Part shown: one piece after another, positions 18,648-26,805 of the stretch | Numbering within the stretch: the first letter of the stretch is position 1 | Layout: each line of letters opens with the position of its first letter | Origin: Mycobacterium triplex | Lineage (GTDB): Bacteria; Actinomycetota; Actinomycetes; Mycobacteriales; Mycobacteriaceae | Reading direction: 5' to 3' | NCBI RefSeq assembly: GCF_000689255.1 | Contig: NZ_HG964447.1 | Location: 310,001-374,000 of the forward strand | DNA: 64,000 bases | Notes under the pieces: generated by a model | Database searches by the model: none | Told to the model about the DNA's origin: nothing | The model's input: the letters and a program-made list of their open reading frames with translations, nothing else | Program-made: the position numbers and the translations under genes

Positions 18648-18663
18648 TAATGGCTAGTCATTA
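18648..18663. promoter_or_regulatory. operator candidate for the adjacent TetR
   Basis: TAATGGCTAGTCATTA is a 16-bp palindrome with one mismatched pair (arms TAATGnCTAGnCATTA). It lies 54 bp before the TetR start and 67 bp before the divergent amidohydrolase start. Its sequence differs from the two TGACA-based site families elsewhere in the window. Confidence 0.6.
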
Positions 18664-18730
18664 GAAATACTGGACTTGCGTCAGGGCAGCTGGCATCATT
18701 CGAGTGAGTGGCGGATCCAATGGAGGGCCG

Positions 18731-19870
18731 ATGAGCGTGATCTGGACGAATTCGGGCGACTCCCACTTCATCGAGCCCGACGACCTGTGGAAGTCCCGGT
18801 TGCCGAAGGCGCTTGCCGACCTGACGCCGCGCGCCGAGAAGGATCCCGACGGCGAGTACGAGACCGTCTCGGTCGACGGGCAGATCTTCAGGCGCAAGCT
18901 GCCGTCGTCGGCGGTGGTGGCCTTTGCCGAGATGAGCTCGAGGCCGCAGGGCACTCGCGATGCGAAGGCCCGGCTCGGGGATCTCGACAACGAGGGCGTC
19001 TGGGGCGAAGTCATTTTTCCGTCCCTGGGCATGTGGGCGTCCACCTTCCGCACGCCGGCGCTGCTCAAGGCATGCATGCGGGCGAGCAACGAGTGGGCTA
19101 TCGAGGAGATCTGCGCGGTGTCGCCGCGATATGTGGTGACCGCCCAGGTGTCGACGCTCGTGGTGGATGACGCTGTCGAGGAGTTGCAGTGGGCCGCGGA
19201 CAACGGCTTTAAAGCGGTGTTCCTGCCGACCACGCCGCATCCCAGTGCACCGGACTGGCATCGCAAGGAATGGGAACCGTTCTGGGCGGCGGCCGAGGAG
19301 GCCGGCATGGTGATCGCGTTCCACATCGGCACCGATCCGGTCGAGGTGACGGCCAGCAACAGCGCGACCGGTGGCGCAGGCCAGGTGTACCGCGGCCCGG
19401 GTGGTGCCACCATGAACTACGCCGAGACCACGTTCTCGGGTCAGCGGGCGGCGATGAAGATGGTCGCATCCGGCGCTCTGGACCGTCACCCCAACCTGAA
19501 GGTGCTCATCTCCGAGGGAGGTGCGACGTGGGTACCGTTTCTGGGTGACCGGCTCCTGGAGGGATACCGCCAGCACCATCTCGCGGTGCGGCCCAAGCTC
19601 ACGCGCAGCCCCAAGGAAATCCTGTTCAGCCAGGTCTACGCGTCATTCCAGCACGACGAAACGGCGGTCGCGGCCTATGAGCACATGGGCTACAAGAACG
19701 TGATGTTCGGCAGCGACTACCCGCACATGGAGGGCACCTTCGGGCACACCCAGGACACCCTGAAGGGGCTCTTCGACGGCGTGAGCGACGCGACCCGACT
19801 GCGCATCACCCAGGGCACGTTCTACGAACTCTTCCCCGACGTTCCGCCAATTCCCGTCGAAAACGTTTGA
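18731..19870 (+). CDS. amidohydrolase-2 family metal-dependent hydrolase/decarboxylase
   Basis: 379 aa TIM-barrel protein of the amidohydrolase-2 (ACMSD-like) group. Metal-ligand candidates are the N-terminal DSHFIEP motif (here following a short strand), AFHIGTDP in the middle, HPNLKVLISEGG, and the C-terminal GSDYPHMEGTF. These enzymes decarboxylate or hydrolyse cyclic or aromatic acids. The ATG at 18731 is preferred over a GTG at 18704 because GGAGGG lies just before it, although the spacing is short. It heads the operon with the thiolase-like, DUF35, 69-aa and SDR genes. Confidence 0.87.
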   Translation: MSVIWTNSGDSHFIEPDDLWKSRLPKALADLTPRAEKDPDGEYETVSVDGQIFRRKLPSSAVVAFAEMSSRPQGTRDAKARLGDLDNEGVWGEVIFPSLGMWASTFRTPALLKACMRASNEWAIEEICAVSPRYVVTAQVSTLVVDDAVEELQWAADNGFKAVFLPTTPHPSAPDWHRKEWEPFWAAAEEAGMVIAFHIGTDPVEVTASNSATGGAGQVYRGPGGATMNYAETTFSGQRAAMKMVASGALDRHPNLKVLISEGGATWVPFLGDRLLEGYRQHHLAVRPKLTRSPKEILFSQVYASFQHDETAVAAYEHMGYKNVMFGSDYPHMEGTFGHTQDTLKGLFDGVSDATRLRITQGTFYELFPDVPPIPVENV

Positions 19871-19874
19871 GCGC

Positions 19875-21074
19875 GTGCCCAATACAAAGGGTTTACGCGA
19901 CGTCGCCATTGTGGGCGTCGGTGCCACGCCCTACTACAAGCGTGGCGGGTCGCTGCCTCAATCGATCACCGAACTGGCCGGCGAGGCGATCCTGGCGGCG
20001 TGTGCGGACGCCGGCCTACCCGTGACCGAGGTCGACGGCTTCGCCTACTACTCGGGCGCCAGCGCGGGCTACACCGAGAAGATGGACACCGCCGACTTCG
20101 TGGAAACGCTTGGGATTCCTGAGATTCGGTTCACCGCCGCGTTGACCTCCGGCGGGGGCGGGTCCGCGGGTGCCATCGGGCTGGCGCGGGCCGCGATCGT
20201 CGCCGGCGATGCCTCGGTTGTCGTGACGGTGATGGCGCTGCAGCAGGCGAAACAGCGCCTCGGGTCGGTGTTTTCGGCACTGGAGCCCGATCCGATCAAT
20301 TCGTTCCTGCAGCCGTCGGGACTGTTCGGCCCGGGACATCTGATGTCGGTGATGGCTCGCCGGCACATGCATCTCTACGGCACCCGCCGCGAGGCGTTCG
20401 CCGAGATCGCGTTGTCCACGCGAGCCAACGCGGCGAATCGGCCGAAGGCGATGCACCCCGAACCGCTGACGTTGGACGACTATTTCAATGCGCGAATGAT
20501 CGCAGAGCCCTTGTGCCTCTACGACTTCTGCCAAGAGACCGACGGTGCCGTCGCGGTGATCACCACCAGCATGGACCGGGCCAAAGATCTGCGGCAACCG
20601 CCGGTGCCGGTGGTTGCTGCAGCCCACGGTGGGGTCCGGGACTGGGGCAGGGCGTTCGCCTGGATGGGCATGCCCGACGAATACTTCGCCTCCTCGGGCA
20701 ACGCGCCCATCGCCAAGCGGCTCTACGAGCAGGCCGGCGTCGGCGCCGCTGATATCGACGTCGCACTGCTCTACGACCATTTCAGCCCGATGGTGCTCAT
20801 GCAGCTCGAGGACTATGGGTTCTGCGGCAAGGGGGACGGCGGCGAGTTCGTCGAAAGTGGAGCGATCCGGTACGACGGCGGCTCGATTCCGGTCAACACC
20901 CACGGCGGTCAGCTCTCCGAGGCCTACATCATCGGGATGACTCACATCATGGAAGGAGTCGAGCAGATGCGCGGGACCGCCATCAACCAGGTCGCCGACG
21001 CCGAACTCGCCCTGGTCACCGGTGGCCCCGCGAGCCTGCCCGTGAGCGGCCTGATCCTGGGACGCGCCGCGTGA
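19875..21074 (+). CDS. thiolase-fold lipid-transfer protein (Ltp2-like)
   Basis: 399 aa, GTG start 4 bp after the amidohydrolase stop. The nucleophile loop reads SGGGGSAGA without Cys; LLYDHFSPMVLMQLEDYGFC and NTHGGQLSEAYIIGM carry the Tyr and His-Gly-Gly residues typical of Ltp2-like retro-aldolases. It overlaps the DUF35 gene by GTGA, a strong sign of a two-subunit aldolase complex for side-chain removal. Confidence 0.88.
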   Translation: MPNTKGLRDVAIVGVGATPYYKRGGSLPQSITELAGEAILAACADAGLPVTEVDGFAYYSGASAGYTEKMDTADFVETLGIPEIRFTAALTSGGGGSAGAIGLARAAIVAGDASVVVTVMALQQAKQRLGSVFSALEPDPINSFLQPSGLFGPGHLMSVMARRHMHLYGTRREAFAEIALSTRANAANRPKAMHPEPLTLDDYFNARMIAEPLCLYDFCQETDGAVAVITTSMDRAKDLRQPPVPVVAAAHGGVRDWGRAFAWMGMPDEYFASSGNAPIAKRLYEQAGVGAADIDVALLYDHFSPMVLMQLEDYGFCGKGDGGEFVESGAIRYDGGSIPVNTHGGQLSEAYIIGMTHIMEGVEQMRGTAINQVADAELALVTGGPASLPVSGLILGRAA

Positions 21075-21520
21075 GCACCGCCGCCGCCACCCTCGCCACT
21101 ACGATCCCCGGCGAGCACGTCCGGATTGCGATGAACAAGGACACCGAGCCGTTCTGGATCGCCGCGAAACAACGGCGTCTGGTGGCGCCGCAGTGCGCCG
21201 ACTGCCGGTCCTTCCGGCTGCCCCCCACCCCATTCTGCCCCAATTGCCAGTCGAGACAAGTAAATTGGATCGATCTCAGCGGCGATGCCGTCGTTTACAG
21301 CTTCGCCGTCGTGCACGGTTTCCCCGGCATGCCGGATCTGGTGCTGGTGCCGGCGGTCCTCGACCTGCCCGACGCACCCGGTGCGCGACTGGTCTCCAAC
21401 GTCGTCGACATCGCACCCGCCGACGTCACGATAGGAATGCCTGTGCACGTTGACTTCTCACCGATCGCCGATGGCTGGCTACTGCCCGTCTTCCGGGTCC
21501 GCGCTCGGGGCGAGGAGTAA
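21071..21520 (+). CDS. DUF35 OB-fold/zinc-ribbon protein
   Basis: 149 aa with zinc-ribbon cysteines CADC...CPNC (about residues 39-58) and an OB fold at about 60-145. GTG start overlapping the thiolase-like stop. Expected partner of the preceding Ltp2-like protein. GAGGAG at its 3' end serves as ribosome binding site for the next small gene. Confidence 0.87.
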   Translation: MSTAAATLATTIPGEHVRIAMNKDTEPFWIAAKQRRLVAPQCADCRSFRLPPTPFCPNCQSRQVNWIDLSGDAVVYSFAVVHGFPGMPDLVLVPAVLDLPDAPGARLVSNVVDIAPADVTIGMPVHVDFSPIADGWLLPVFRVRARGEE

Positions 21521-21524
21521 CACC

Positions 21525-21734
21525 GTGTCCGACGACAGCGCTCTGCATGAGAAGCCCCTCGAGTTCCTCAGCAGCATCGCCAACACCGGCGGATCCTGTG
21601 ACGGTCAGGCGATCCTGCCCCTGAATGGGCATTTCCGCTGTACGTGCTCGTGCGGCGCCTGGGACATCGAGGTCGACGACCCGCAGGAAGGCTTGCGGCA
21701 AGCAAGGATTCACACCGGCAGCATGACTGGCTAG
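21525..21734 (+). CDS. small Cys-containing hypothetical protein (69 aa)
   Basis: A 69-aa protein starting at GTG 21525, 7 nt after GAGGAG (21512-21517), which decides the start. It sits between DUF35 and SDR genes on the same strand. It contains a compact CTCSCG cluster followed by AWDIEVDDP plus a further upstream Cys, suggesting metal binding, and a basic HTGSM tail. No family recognised. Confidence 0.6.
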   Translation: MSDDSALHEKPLEFLSSIANTGGSCDGQAILPLNGHFRCTCSCGAWDIEVDDPQEGLRQARIHTGSMTG

Positions 21735-21754
21735 ATGTTGAGGAGCAGGGGACC

Positions 21755-22570
21755 ATGGGTAATCTAAACGGCAAAGTCGCCTTCATCACCGGAGCAGCGC
21801 GAGGCCAGGGCCGCGCGCACGCGGTGCGGCTCGCGGCGGACGGCGCGGACATCATCGCGCTCGACATCTGCCGCGACATCGACTCGATCGACTATCCCAA
21901 TGCCAGTCCCGAGGATCTCGACGAGACCGCCAAGCTCGTCGAAAAGGAGGGCAGACGTATCGTCGCCCGCCAGGCCGACGTCCGCGACGCCGATGCCGTC
22001 GAGCAGGCGGTGGCCGACGGGCTCGCCGAGTTCGGCCGCCTCGACATCGTGATCGCCAACGCCGGCGTCATTCGGCTGGGCCCGGGCGGCGATCGGCGAC
22101 AGACGTTCCGCGACATCATCGACGTCAACCTCATCGGCGTATGGAACACGGTGGAAGCGGCGATCCCAGCCCTCATCGACGGTGGACGCGGCGGTTCGAT
22201 TGTGTTGACCAGTTCGAGCGCCGGCCTGAAGGCCCCGAATACCGATCGCGCAGGCGGGCAAGCGTACGGCGCGGCGAAGCGCGGTCTAGTCGCTCTGATG
22301 CAGACCTGGGCGAATAACTTGGCGCAGCATTCGATCCGCGTCAACACGATTCACCCGACTGGGGTTGCCACCGGAATGGTGATGAACGACGTGATGGCGG
22401 CGATGTTCGAGGCCAATGATCCGTCGCTGGCCACGATGCAGAACGCGCTGCCCATCCCGATCCTGATGCCCGAGGACATCGCCAACGCGGTGGCGTTCCT
22501 GGTGTCCGACGAGGCGAAGTTCATCACCGGTATCGCCTGGCCGCTCGACGCCGGCTTCGCGGTCCGCTGA
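21755..22570 (+). CDS. mycofactocin-coupled SDR family oxidoreductase
   Basis: 271-aa short-chain dehydrogenase. The nucleotide motif TGAARGQGRAHAVRLA is followed by GADIIALDIC and a 20-30-residue insertion (YPNASPEDLDETAKLV), the hallmark of the SDR subfamily that retains NAD(H) and exchanges electrons with mycofactocin. The NAG motif and catalytic YGAAK are present. Probably oxidises a secondary alcohol. It ends the amidohydrolase operon, 20 bp after the 69-aa gene; AGGAG sits 9 nt before the ATG. Confidence 0.9.
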   Translation: MGNLNGKVAFITGAARGQGRAHAVRLAADGADIIALDICRDIDSIDYPNASPEDLDETAKLVEKEGRRIVARQADVRDADAVEQAVADGLAEFGRLDIVIANAGVIRLGPGGDRRQTFRDIIDVNLIGVWNTVEAAIPALIDGGRGGSIVLTSSSAGLKAPNTDRAGGQAYGAAKRGLVALMQTWANNLAQHSIRVNTIHPTGVATGMVMNDVMAAMFEANDPSLATMQNALPIPILMPEDIANAVAFLVSDEAKFITGIAWPLDAGFAVR

Positions 22571-22617
22571 TAGCCCGCCAGGCTGCACGGACTATTGCGT
22601 CCGTCCCACAACATAGT

Positions 22618-22627
22618 TAACCTAGTT
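22618..22627. promoter_or_regulatory. TAACCTAGTT element, shared with 42923-42932
   Basis: Ten-base identity with an element in the promoter region of the AveC-like gene at 41946-42860; here it lies about 50 bp upstream of the P450 operator. May be chance. Confidence 0.2.
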
Positions 22628-22668
22628 TGACGAGTTTTCTTTGACCTGTCGCGTCATTCGGTCCAGAT

Positions 22669-22690
22669 TGACAGTCGACTGTCGTATTAT
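22669..22690 (+). promoter_or_regulatory. N6-class operator abutting -10 box of P450 operon
   Basis: TGACAGTCGACTGTCG (22669-22684) is a 16-bp palindrome, off by the last base, immediately followed by TATTAT (22685-22690), a good -10. It is a member of the TGACAGT-n2-ACTGTCA family (43078, 44867, 47148, 47249, 49925, 56887). The geometry matches 49925, where the operator fills the -35/-10 spacer. It precedes the P450 start by about 60 bp. Confidence 0.7.
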
Positions 22691-22745
22691 GCGAGCCGCG
22701 AGTGCTTCGAGTTCGCGCCCGTTCGAAGCCGCACGGAAGGACATC

Positions 22746-23951
22746 ATGATCCAGAATCAGCCCACGGCAACGTGTCCCATGAAGCAGATTGACATGAACG
22801 CTCCGGACTCGCCTGCGCTGGCTCACTTCCATTTGCTCGACGAGTGCCAGGACGAGGCCAGACCGGTCTTCCGCAACACCGAGGCCGGTATGGAGTACTG
22901 GGTATTCACCGACAACTCGGTGATCCTGGACGGGCTCCAGCACCCGGAGCTCTGGTCCAGCAGCGTGATCGTGCCGACGGATCCGGAGCCGCCGTACAAG
23001 TGGATCCCGATCATGCTCGACCCGCCCGACCACACTAAGTGGCGTCATGTGCTGGCGGAGTACTTCTCGCCTGGCCGCGTCAAGGGCCTGCGCGACGCGC
23101 AGCAGAAGTTGGCCGCGGGACTGATCGAAGAAGTGGCCGGCGAGGGTGGGTGCGATTTCGTGACGCGGATCTCGCGGGTGTTCCCGTCGACGGTCTTCCT
23201 GACCATCATGGGCATGCCCGTCGAGGATCTCGAGAAGTTCCTGGCCTGGGAGGACATGATCCTGCACCAGAGCGGGGCGGGAGAGGAAGTCAACGCGGCC
23301 CGGCTCGAAGGCATGACGCACGTGATGGGCTACTTCTCCGGCCTGATTGCGGAGCGGCGCGAGAATCGTGACCCAAGTGCGGACGACATCGTCAGCAAGG
23401 CCATTGACTGGACGCTCGACGGCGAACCCATCAACGACCTGGAACTGCTCAACTGTCTCCTGCTGCTGTTCATGGCCGGGCTCGACACGGTCTCCAACCA
23501 GCTGTCCTACGCGATGCTGCACCTGGCCACCCATCCGGCCGACCGCGCACGGATCGTTGCCGAACCCGAGCTCATTCCAAAGGCAGTGGAGGAACTTCTA
23601 CGGGTTTATCCGATCGTGCAGACGGCACGAAAGGCAACCCAGGACATGGATTTTCACGGATGTCCGGTCAAGGCGGGCGACATGGCGTCGTTCTCCCTCG
23701 CGTTCGCGGGCCGGGATAAATCGGCCTATGACGATGCCCGCACGGTCAACTTCGACCGCGGCGTCACACGTCACCTATCTTTCGGCGGCGGCCCGCACCG
23801 CTGCCTCGGTTCGCACCTCGCGCGGCAGGAGCTGGCGGTGGTGCTGGAGGAGTGGCACAAGCGCATTCCGAACTACGAGGTCTCCGGGCAGCCTATCGAG
23901 CACGGTGGTCAGGTGTTCGGCGTCGATTCGCTCAAGCTGACCTGGAGCTGA
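22746..23951 (+). CDS. cytochrome P450
   Basis: 401-aa bacterial class I P450. I-helix oxygen-activation motif AGLDTVSNQ, K-helix ExxR (EELLR), haem-binding FGGGPHRCLGSHL with Cys353. GGAAGG lies 5 nt before the ATG at 22746. A longer frame upstream would cover the promoter and is rejected. It monooxygenates a hydrophobic substrate; no ferredoxin gene accompanies it. Followed by a beta-hydroxyacid dehydrogenase-like gene and an SDR, so alcohol product oxidation is plausible. Likely repressed through the 22669 palindrome. Confidence 0.93.
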   Translation: MIQNQPTATCPMKQIDMNAPDSPALAHFHLLDECQDEARPVFRNTEAGMEYWVFTDNSVILDGLQHPELWSSSVIVPTDPEPPYKWIPIMLDPPDHTKWRHVLAEYFSPGRVKGLRDAQQKLAAGLIEEVAGEGGCDFVTRISRVFPSTVFLTIMGMPVEDLEKFLAWEDMILHQSGAGEEVNAARLEGMTHVMGYFSGLIAERRENRDPSADDIVSKAIDWTLDGEPINDLELLNCLLLLFMAGLDTVSNQLSYAMLHLATHPADRARIVAEPELIPKAVEELLRVYPIVQTARKATQDMDFHGCPVKAGDMASFSLAFAGRDKSAYDDARTVNFDRGVTRHLSFGGGPHRCLGSHLARQELAVVLEEWHKRIPNYEVSGQPIEHGGQVFGVDSLKLTWS

Positions 23952-23985
23952 GCTGATCGGGACCGTCCAAGTTTTAGCGAGCGCA

Positions 23986-24816
23986 GTGCCTAACACCGTC
24001 GGATTCCTTGGCGCCGGACAACTCGGCGAGCCCATGGTCGAGCGGTTGCTCGGCGCCCAACACGACGTCCTGGTCTACGCCCGGCGCGAGGAGGTCCGCC
24101 TGCGACTGGAGTCGAAGGGCGCGGCAATGGCCGATTCGGTGGCTGACCTGGCGCGCCGTAGCGACATCCTCATCGCATGCCTGTTCTCGGATGCACAGTT
24201 GCGCGAAACCGGGCTGGGCGCAGACGGTTTCATCGCCAACGCTAAGCCGGGTGCAGTGTTGGTGTCTCACACGACCGGCACCCTGTCCACCCTCGAGGCG
24301 TTGCGGGATAGTTGTCTTTCGCCGCCGGTCATCCTCGATGCGCCCGTCAGCGGCACCGCGGACGACATCAACGCAGGCAGCATGACCGTGCTGATCGGGG
24401 GACCGAGTGACGCCGTCGCCGCAGTAACGCCCGTCCTCAACGCCTATGCCGACCCGGTGGTGGCGACCGGTGCACTGGGCAGCGCGCTGGCGCTCAAGCT
24501 GATCAACAACCTGCTGTTCGCGGCCAACGCCCAACTCCTTGCCGCGGCGACGCAACTGGGAGACCGGTTGGGCGTCGCGCCGGACGTGTTGTTGTCCACG
24601 CTGCAGGTGTGCAGCGCCAGGAGTCACGCGGCGGAACAGGCGCACCGCGTCGGCGGGATGGACCGGTTCGCGGAGTTGGCCGGGGCGTTCTTGCGCAAGG
24701 ACATCGCGGCGTGCCGCGAAGCTGCGGTCGAGGCAGGTGTGGAGCTGGGGCTGCTGGACACCGCAGTACGCGAGGGACCGCTGGCGTTGGACCACGCGAG
24801 CGCGGGGACACCCTGA
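23986..24816 (+). CDS. NAD(P)-binding beta-hydroxyacid dehydrogenase-like protein
   Basis: 276 aa, GTG start. N-terminal Rossmann fold with VGFLGAGQLGEPM, then DAPVSGTADDINAGSMTVLIGG, the substrate-binding segment of 3-hydroxyisobutyrate/6-phosphogluconate dehydrogenase relatives. The conserved catalytic Lys region is KLINNLLFAAN, with Lys present. Predicted NAD(P)-dependent oxidation of a beta-hydroxyacid or reduction of an imine/aldehyde. Its stop shares one base with the ATG of the next SDR (TGATG). Confidence 0.85.
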   Translation: MPNTVGFLGAGQLGEPMVERLLGAQHDVLVYARREEVRLRLESKGAAMADSVADLARRSDILIACLFSDAQLRETGLGADGFIANAKPGAVLVSHTTGTLSTLEALRDSCLSPPVILDAPVSGTADDINAGSMTVLIGGPSDAVAAVTPVLNAYADPVVATGALGSALALKLINNLLFAANAQLLAAATQLGDRLGVAPDVLLSTLQVCSARSHAAEQAHRVGGMDRFAELAGAFLRKDIAACREAAVEAGVELGLLDTAVREGPLALDHASAGTP

Positions 24817-25637
24817 TGACGGGTCGACTCGCCGGGAAAGTCGCGTTCATCACCGGCGCCGCTAGGGGACAAGGCCGCGCACACGCAGTGCGAATGGCCG
24901 TCGAAGGTGCCGACATCATTGCCGTCGACCTCGCCGCCCCGCTACCCGAATCAGTGCGTTACCCATCGGCCACCCCCGACGACCTCGCCGAGACCGTGGA
25001 GATGGTGAAGGCCGCAGGTGGTCGAATAATGGCCACCGCAGCCGATATCCGCGATCTGGACGCGCTGCGTCGCGCCGTCGACGCGGGCGTCGAGGCCTAC
25101 GGACGACTAGACGTCATCGTGGCCAACGCGGGAATCTGCATCCCGTCACCGTGGAACGAGATCACCCCGGAGTCGTTCCGCGACATCATGGACGTCAACG
25201 TGACCGGTACGTGGAACACCGTGATGGCCGGAGCGCAGCGGATTATCGACGGCGGCCGTGGCGGGTCGATCATACTGACCAGCTCTTATGCCGGGGTGAA
25301 GGTACAGCCGTACATGGTGCATTACACCGCGAGCAAGCATGCCGTAACGGGGATGGCGCGGGCCTTCGCCGCCGAACTGGGAAAACACGACATCAGGGTC
25401 AACAGCGTGCATCCCGGTCCGGTCAACACTCCGATGGGGGGTGGCGACATGATCGCCGCGCTGTTCGCCGCGATCGAGACCAACCCGACGCTGAACAACA
25501 TGGGGACCCCGTTCCTGCCGCAATGGGCCTGCGAGCCGGAAGATGTTGCCGCCGCGGTGTGTTGGCTGGCCTCCGACGAGTCACGCTTCGTCACAGCCAC
25601 CCGGTTGTCGGTCGACCAGGGCATGGCGCAGTTCTAA
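24816..25637 (+). CDS. mycofactocin-coupled SDR family oxidoreductase
   Basis: 273 aa. TGAARGQGRAHAVRMA, GADIIAVDLA and the subfamily insertion (YPSATPDDLAETVEMV) identify the mycofactocin-type SDR group. Catalytic Ser (TSSYAG) and YTASK are intact. Starts at ATG 24816, one base overlapping the upstream stop; a longer frame lies inside the upstream gene. It may oxidise the alcohol made by the P450 two genes upstream. Confidence 0.9.
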   Translation: MTGRLAGKVAFITGAARGQGRAHAVRMAVEGADIIAVDLAAPLPESVRYPSATPDDLAETVEMVKAAGGRIMATAADIRDLDALRRAVDAGVEAYGRLDVIVANAGICIPSPWNEITPESFRDIMDVNVTGTWNTVMAGAQRIIDGGRGGSIILTSSYAGVKVQPYMVHYTASKHAVTGMARAFAAELGKHDIRVNSVHPGPVNTPMGGGDMIAALFAAIETNPTLNNMGTPFLPQWACEPEDVAAAVCWLASDESRFVTATRLSVDQGMAQF

Positions 25638-25669
25638 TGCTGTCGCGTGATCCCCTCGTGCCGGCCCCG

Positions 25670-26755
25670 TCAGAGCTGGTCGAGATACCACTCGACCAGC
25701 GCGACTGACGTCTGCGGATAGCTACGAGCCGTGGCGGCATCGAGTCCGTCGCGCACCAAGAGCCGGGCGAGTCGGTTGTTGATCAGCGACAGGACGAAGG
25801 CGGCTAACAGTTGGTAGTAGACGATGTCGCCGGTCACGGTCCCGCCGAATTGCACATAGCGCCTGACGGTTTCGCCGTCGTCGGGTACACCGGGCAGGCG
25901 AGCGAAGCCCAGTGCTTCGCAGAGGAAACGTTCGAACATCAGCCACCAACCGAGGTCTATGTCCGGTGGACCAGTGCCTGCGGTCTCCCAGTCGAACAAT
26001 GCGACCACCGACAAGTCCTCGCCGAAACACATGTTTCCGACGCGGGCGTCGCCCCACACCACCGTCTCGGCATCGGTGTGCGGCGCTGCGGCGAGAATCA
26101 CCTTCAGGGCCTGTGCGAGCACATCCGCACCGACCACCAAATCGGCGCGACACCACTCGTACCAGCCGCTGAGTTTGTCGAGGTAGCGCTGCAATGCCGT
26201 ACGGGTCTGGTCGGCGCCGCCTCGGAGGAAACGCAACGTCTCTGGGTCGTCGACGCGGTGCACGTCGACGAGTGCGCGTAGTCCGTTGCTGCACAACAAC
26301 TCCCGATCGGCAGCGGAAAGGTCGACAGTCCAGCCGCGCTTGTGCCAACTCGGAACGTCCGACGGTGTGCGCCCCCGCACTCGGCGCATCACATAAAACG
26401 GCGACCCCAGGACCGCGGCGTCGCGTTCGATGCCAACGATGTGCGGAACTCGAATCCCCTGCGCGCCAAGTCGTTGCATCACTTCGGCCTGTCGCGGGGC
26501 GTCGGGTACGGTGAACAACTGGTGGTCTTCTGCCTGTGCGCGCAGTACCAGATCCTCGGAAAGGCGCACGCCGGCCCGGTCGGTCCAGGCGGCGGTGAAG
26601 AACACCGTTCGCCCGGAGTAACCGGCTGGCGGAGCGGTGAAATCGGAGACGACGAAGGCGGTCGCTTCCGTACCCGCCAGCCGAAGTGGCAACCAAGCCT
26701 GGAGTACCTCGCCCACCCGGTCGCCGACGTCGCCGCGCGTCGAGGTGTACGCCAT
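25670..26755 (-). CDS. phosphotransferase family protein (APH/ACAD10-11 kinase-like)
   Basis: 361-aa aminoglycoside-phosphotransferase fold. Brenner motif reads WGDARVGN (usual HGDxxxGN with the His replaced by Trp; catalytic Asp and Asn kept) and the metal motif is LFDWETAGTGPPDIDLGWW, as in ACAD10/ACAD11 kinase domains. Those domains phosphorylate hydroxyacyl-CoA so that the phosphate can be eliminated. A role on a hydroxylated acyl-CoA is an inference. Divergent from an F420-type oxidoreductase; a half-conserved TGACA-type site lies between them (26780-26794). Confidence 0.85.
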   Translation of the reverse strand: MAYTSTRGDVGDRVGEVLQAWLPLRLAGTEATAFVVSDFTAPPAGYSGRTVFFTAAWTDRAGVRLSEDLVLRAQAEDHQLFTVPDAPRQAEVMQRLGAQGIRVPHIVGIERDAAVLGSPFYVMRRVRGRTPSDVPSWHKRGWTVDLSAADRELLCSNGLRALVDVHRVDDPETLRFLRGGADQTRTALQRYLDKLSGWYEWCRADLVVGADVLAQALKVILAAAPHTDAETVVWGDARVGNMCFGEDLSVVALFDWETAGTGPPDIDLGWWLMFERFLCEALGFARLPGVPDDGETVRRYVQFGGTVTGDIVYYQLLAAFVLSLINNRLARLLVRDGLDAATARSYPQTSVALVEWYLDQL

Positions 26756-26779
26756 CTGAAGAACCCCTTGCCCAAGTAC

Positions 26780-26794
26780 TGAACACTACTGTCA
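26780..26794. promoter_or_regulatory. degenerate TGACA-type half site
   Basis: TGAACACTACTGTCA has one good half (ACTGTCA) and one weak half, with 15-bp total length. It lies in the 50-bp gap between divergent phosphotransferase and F420-type genes. CAGAAT (26793-26798) could be a -10 for a leaderless transcript from the ATG at 26806. Confidence 0.3.
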
Positions 26795-26805
26795 GAATAG
26801 CGGTC

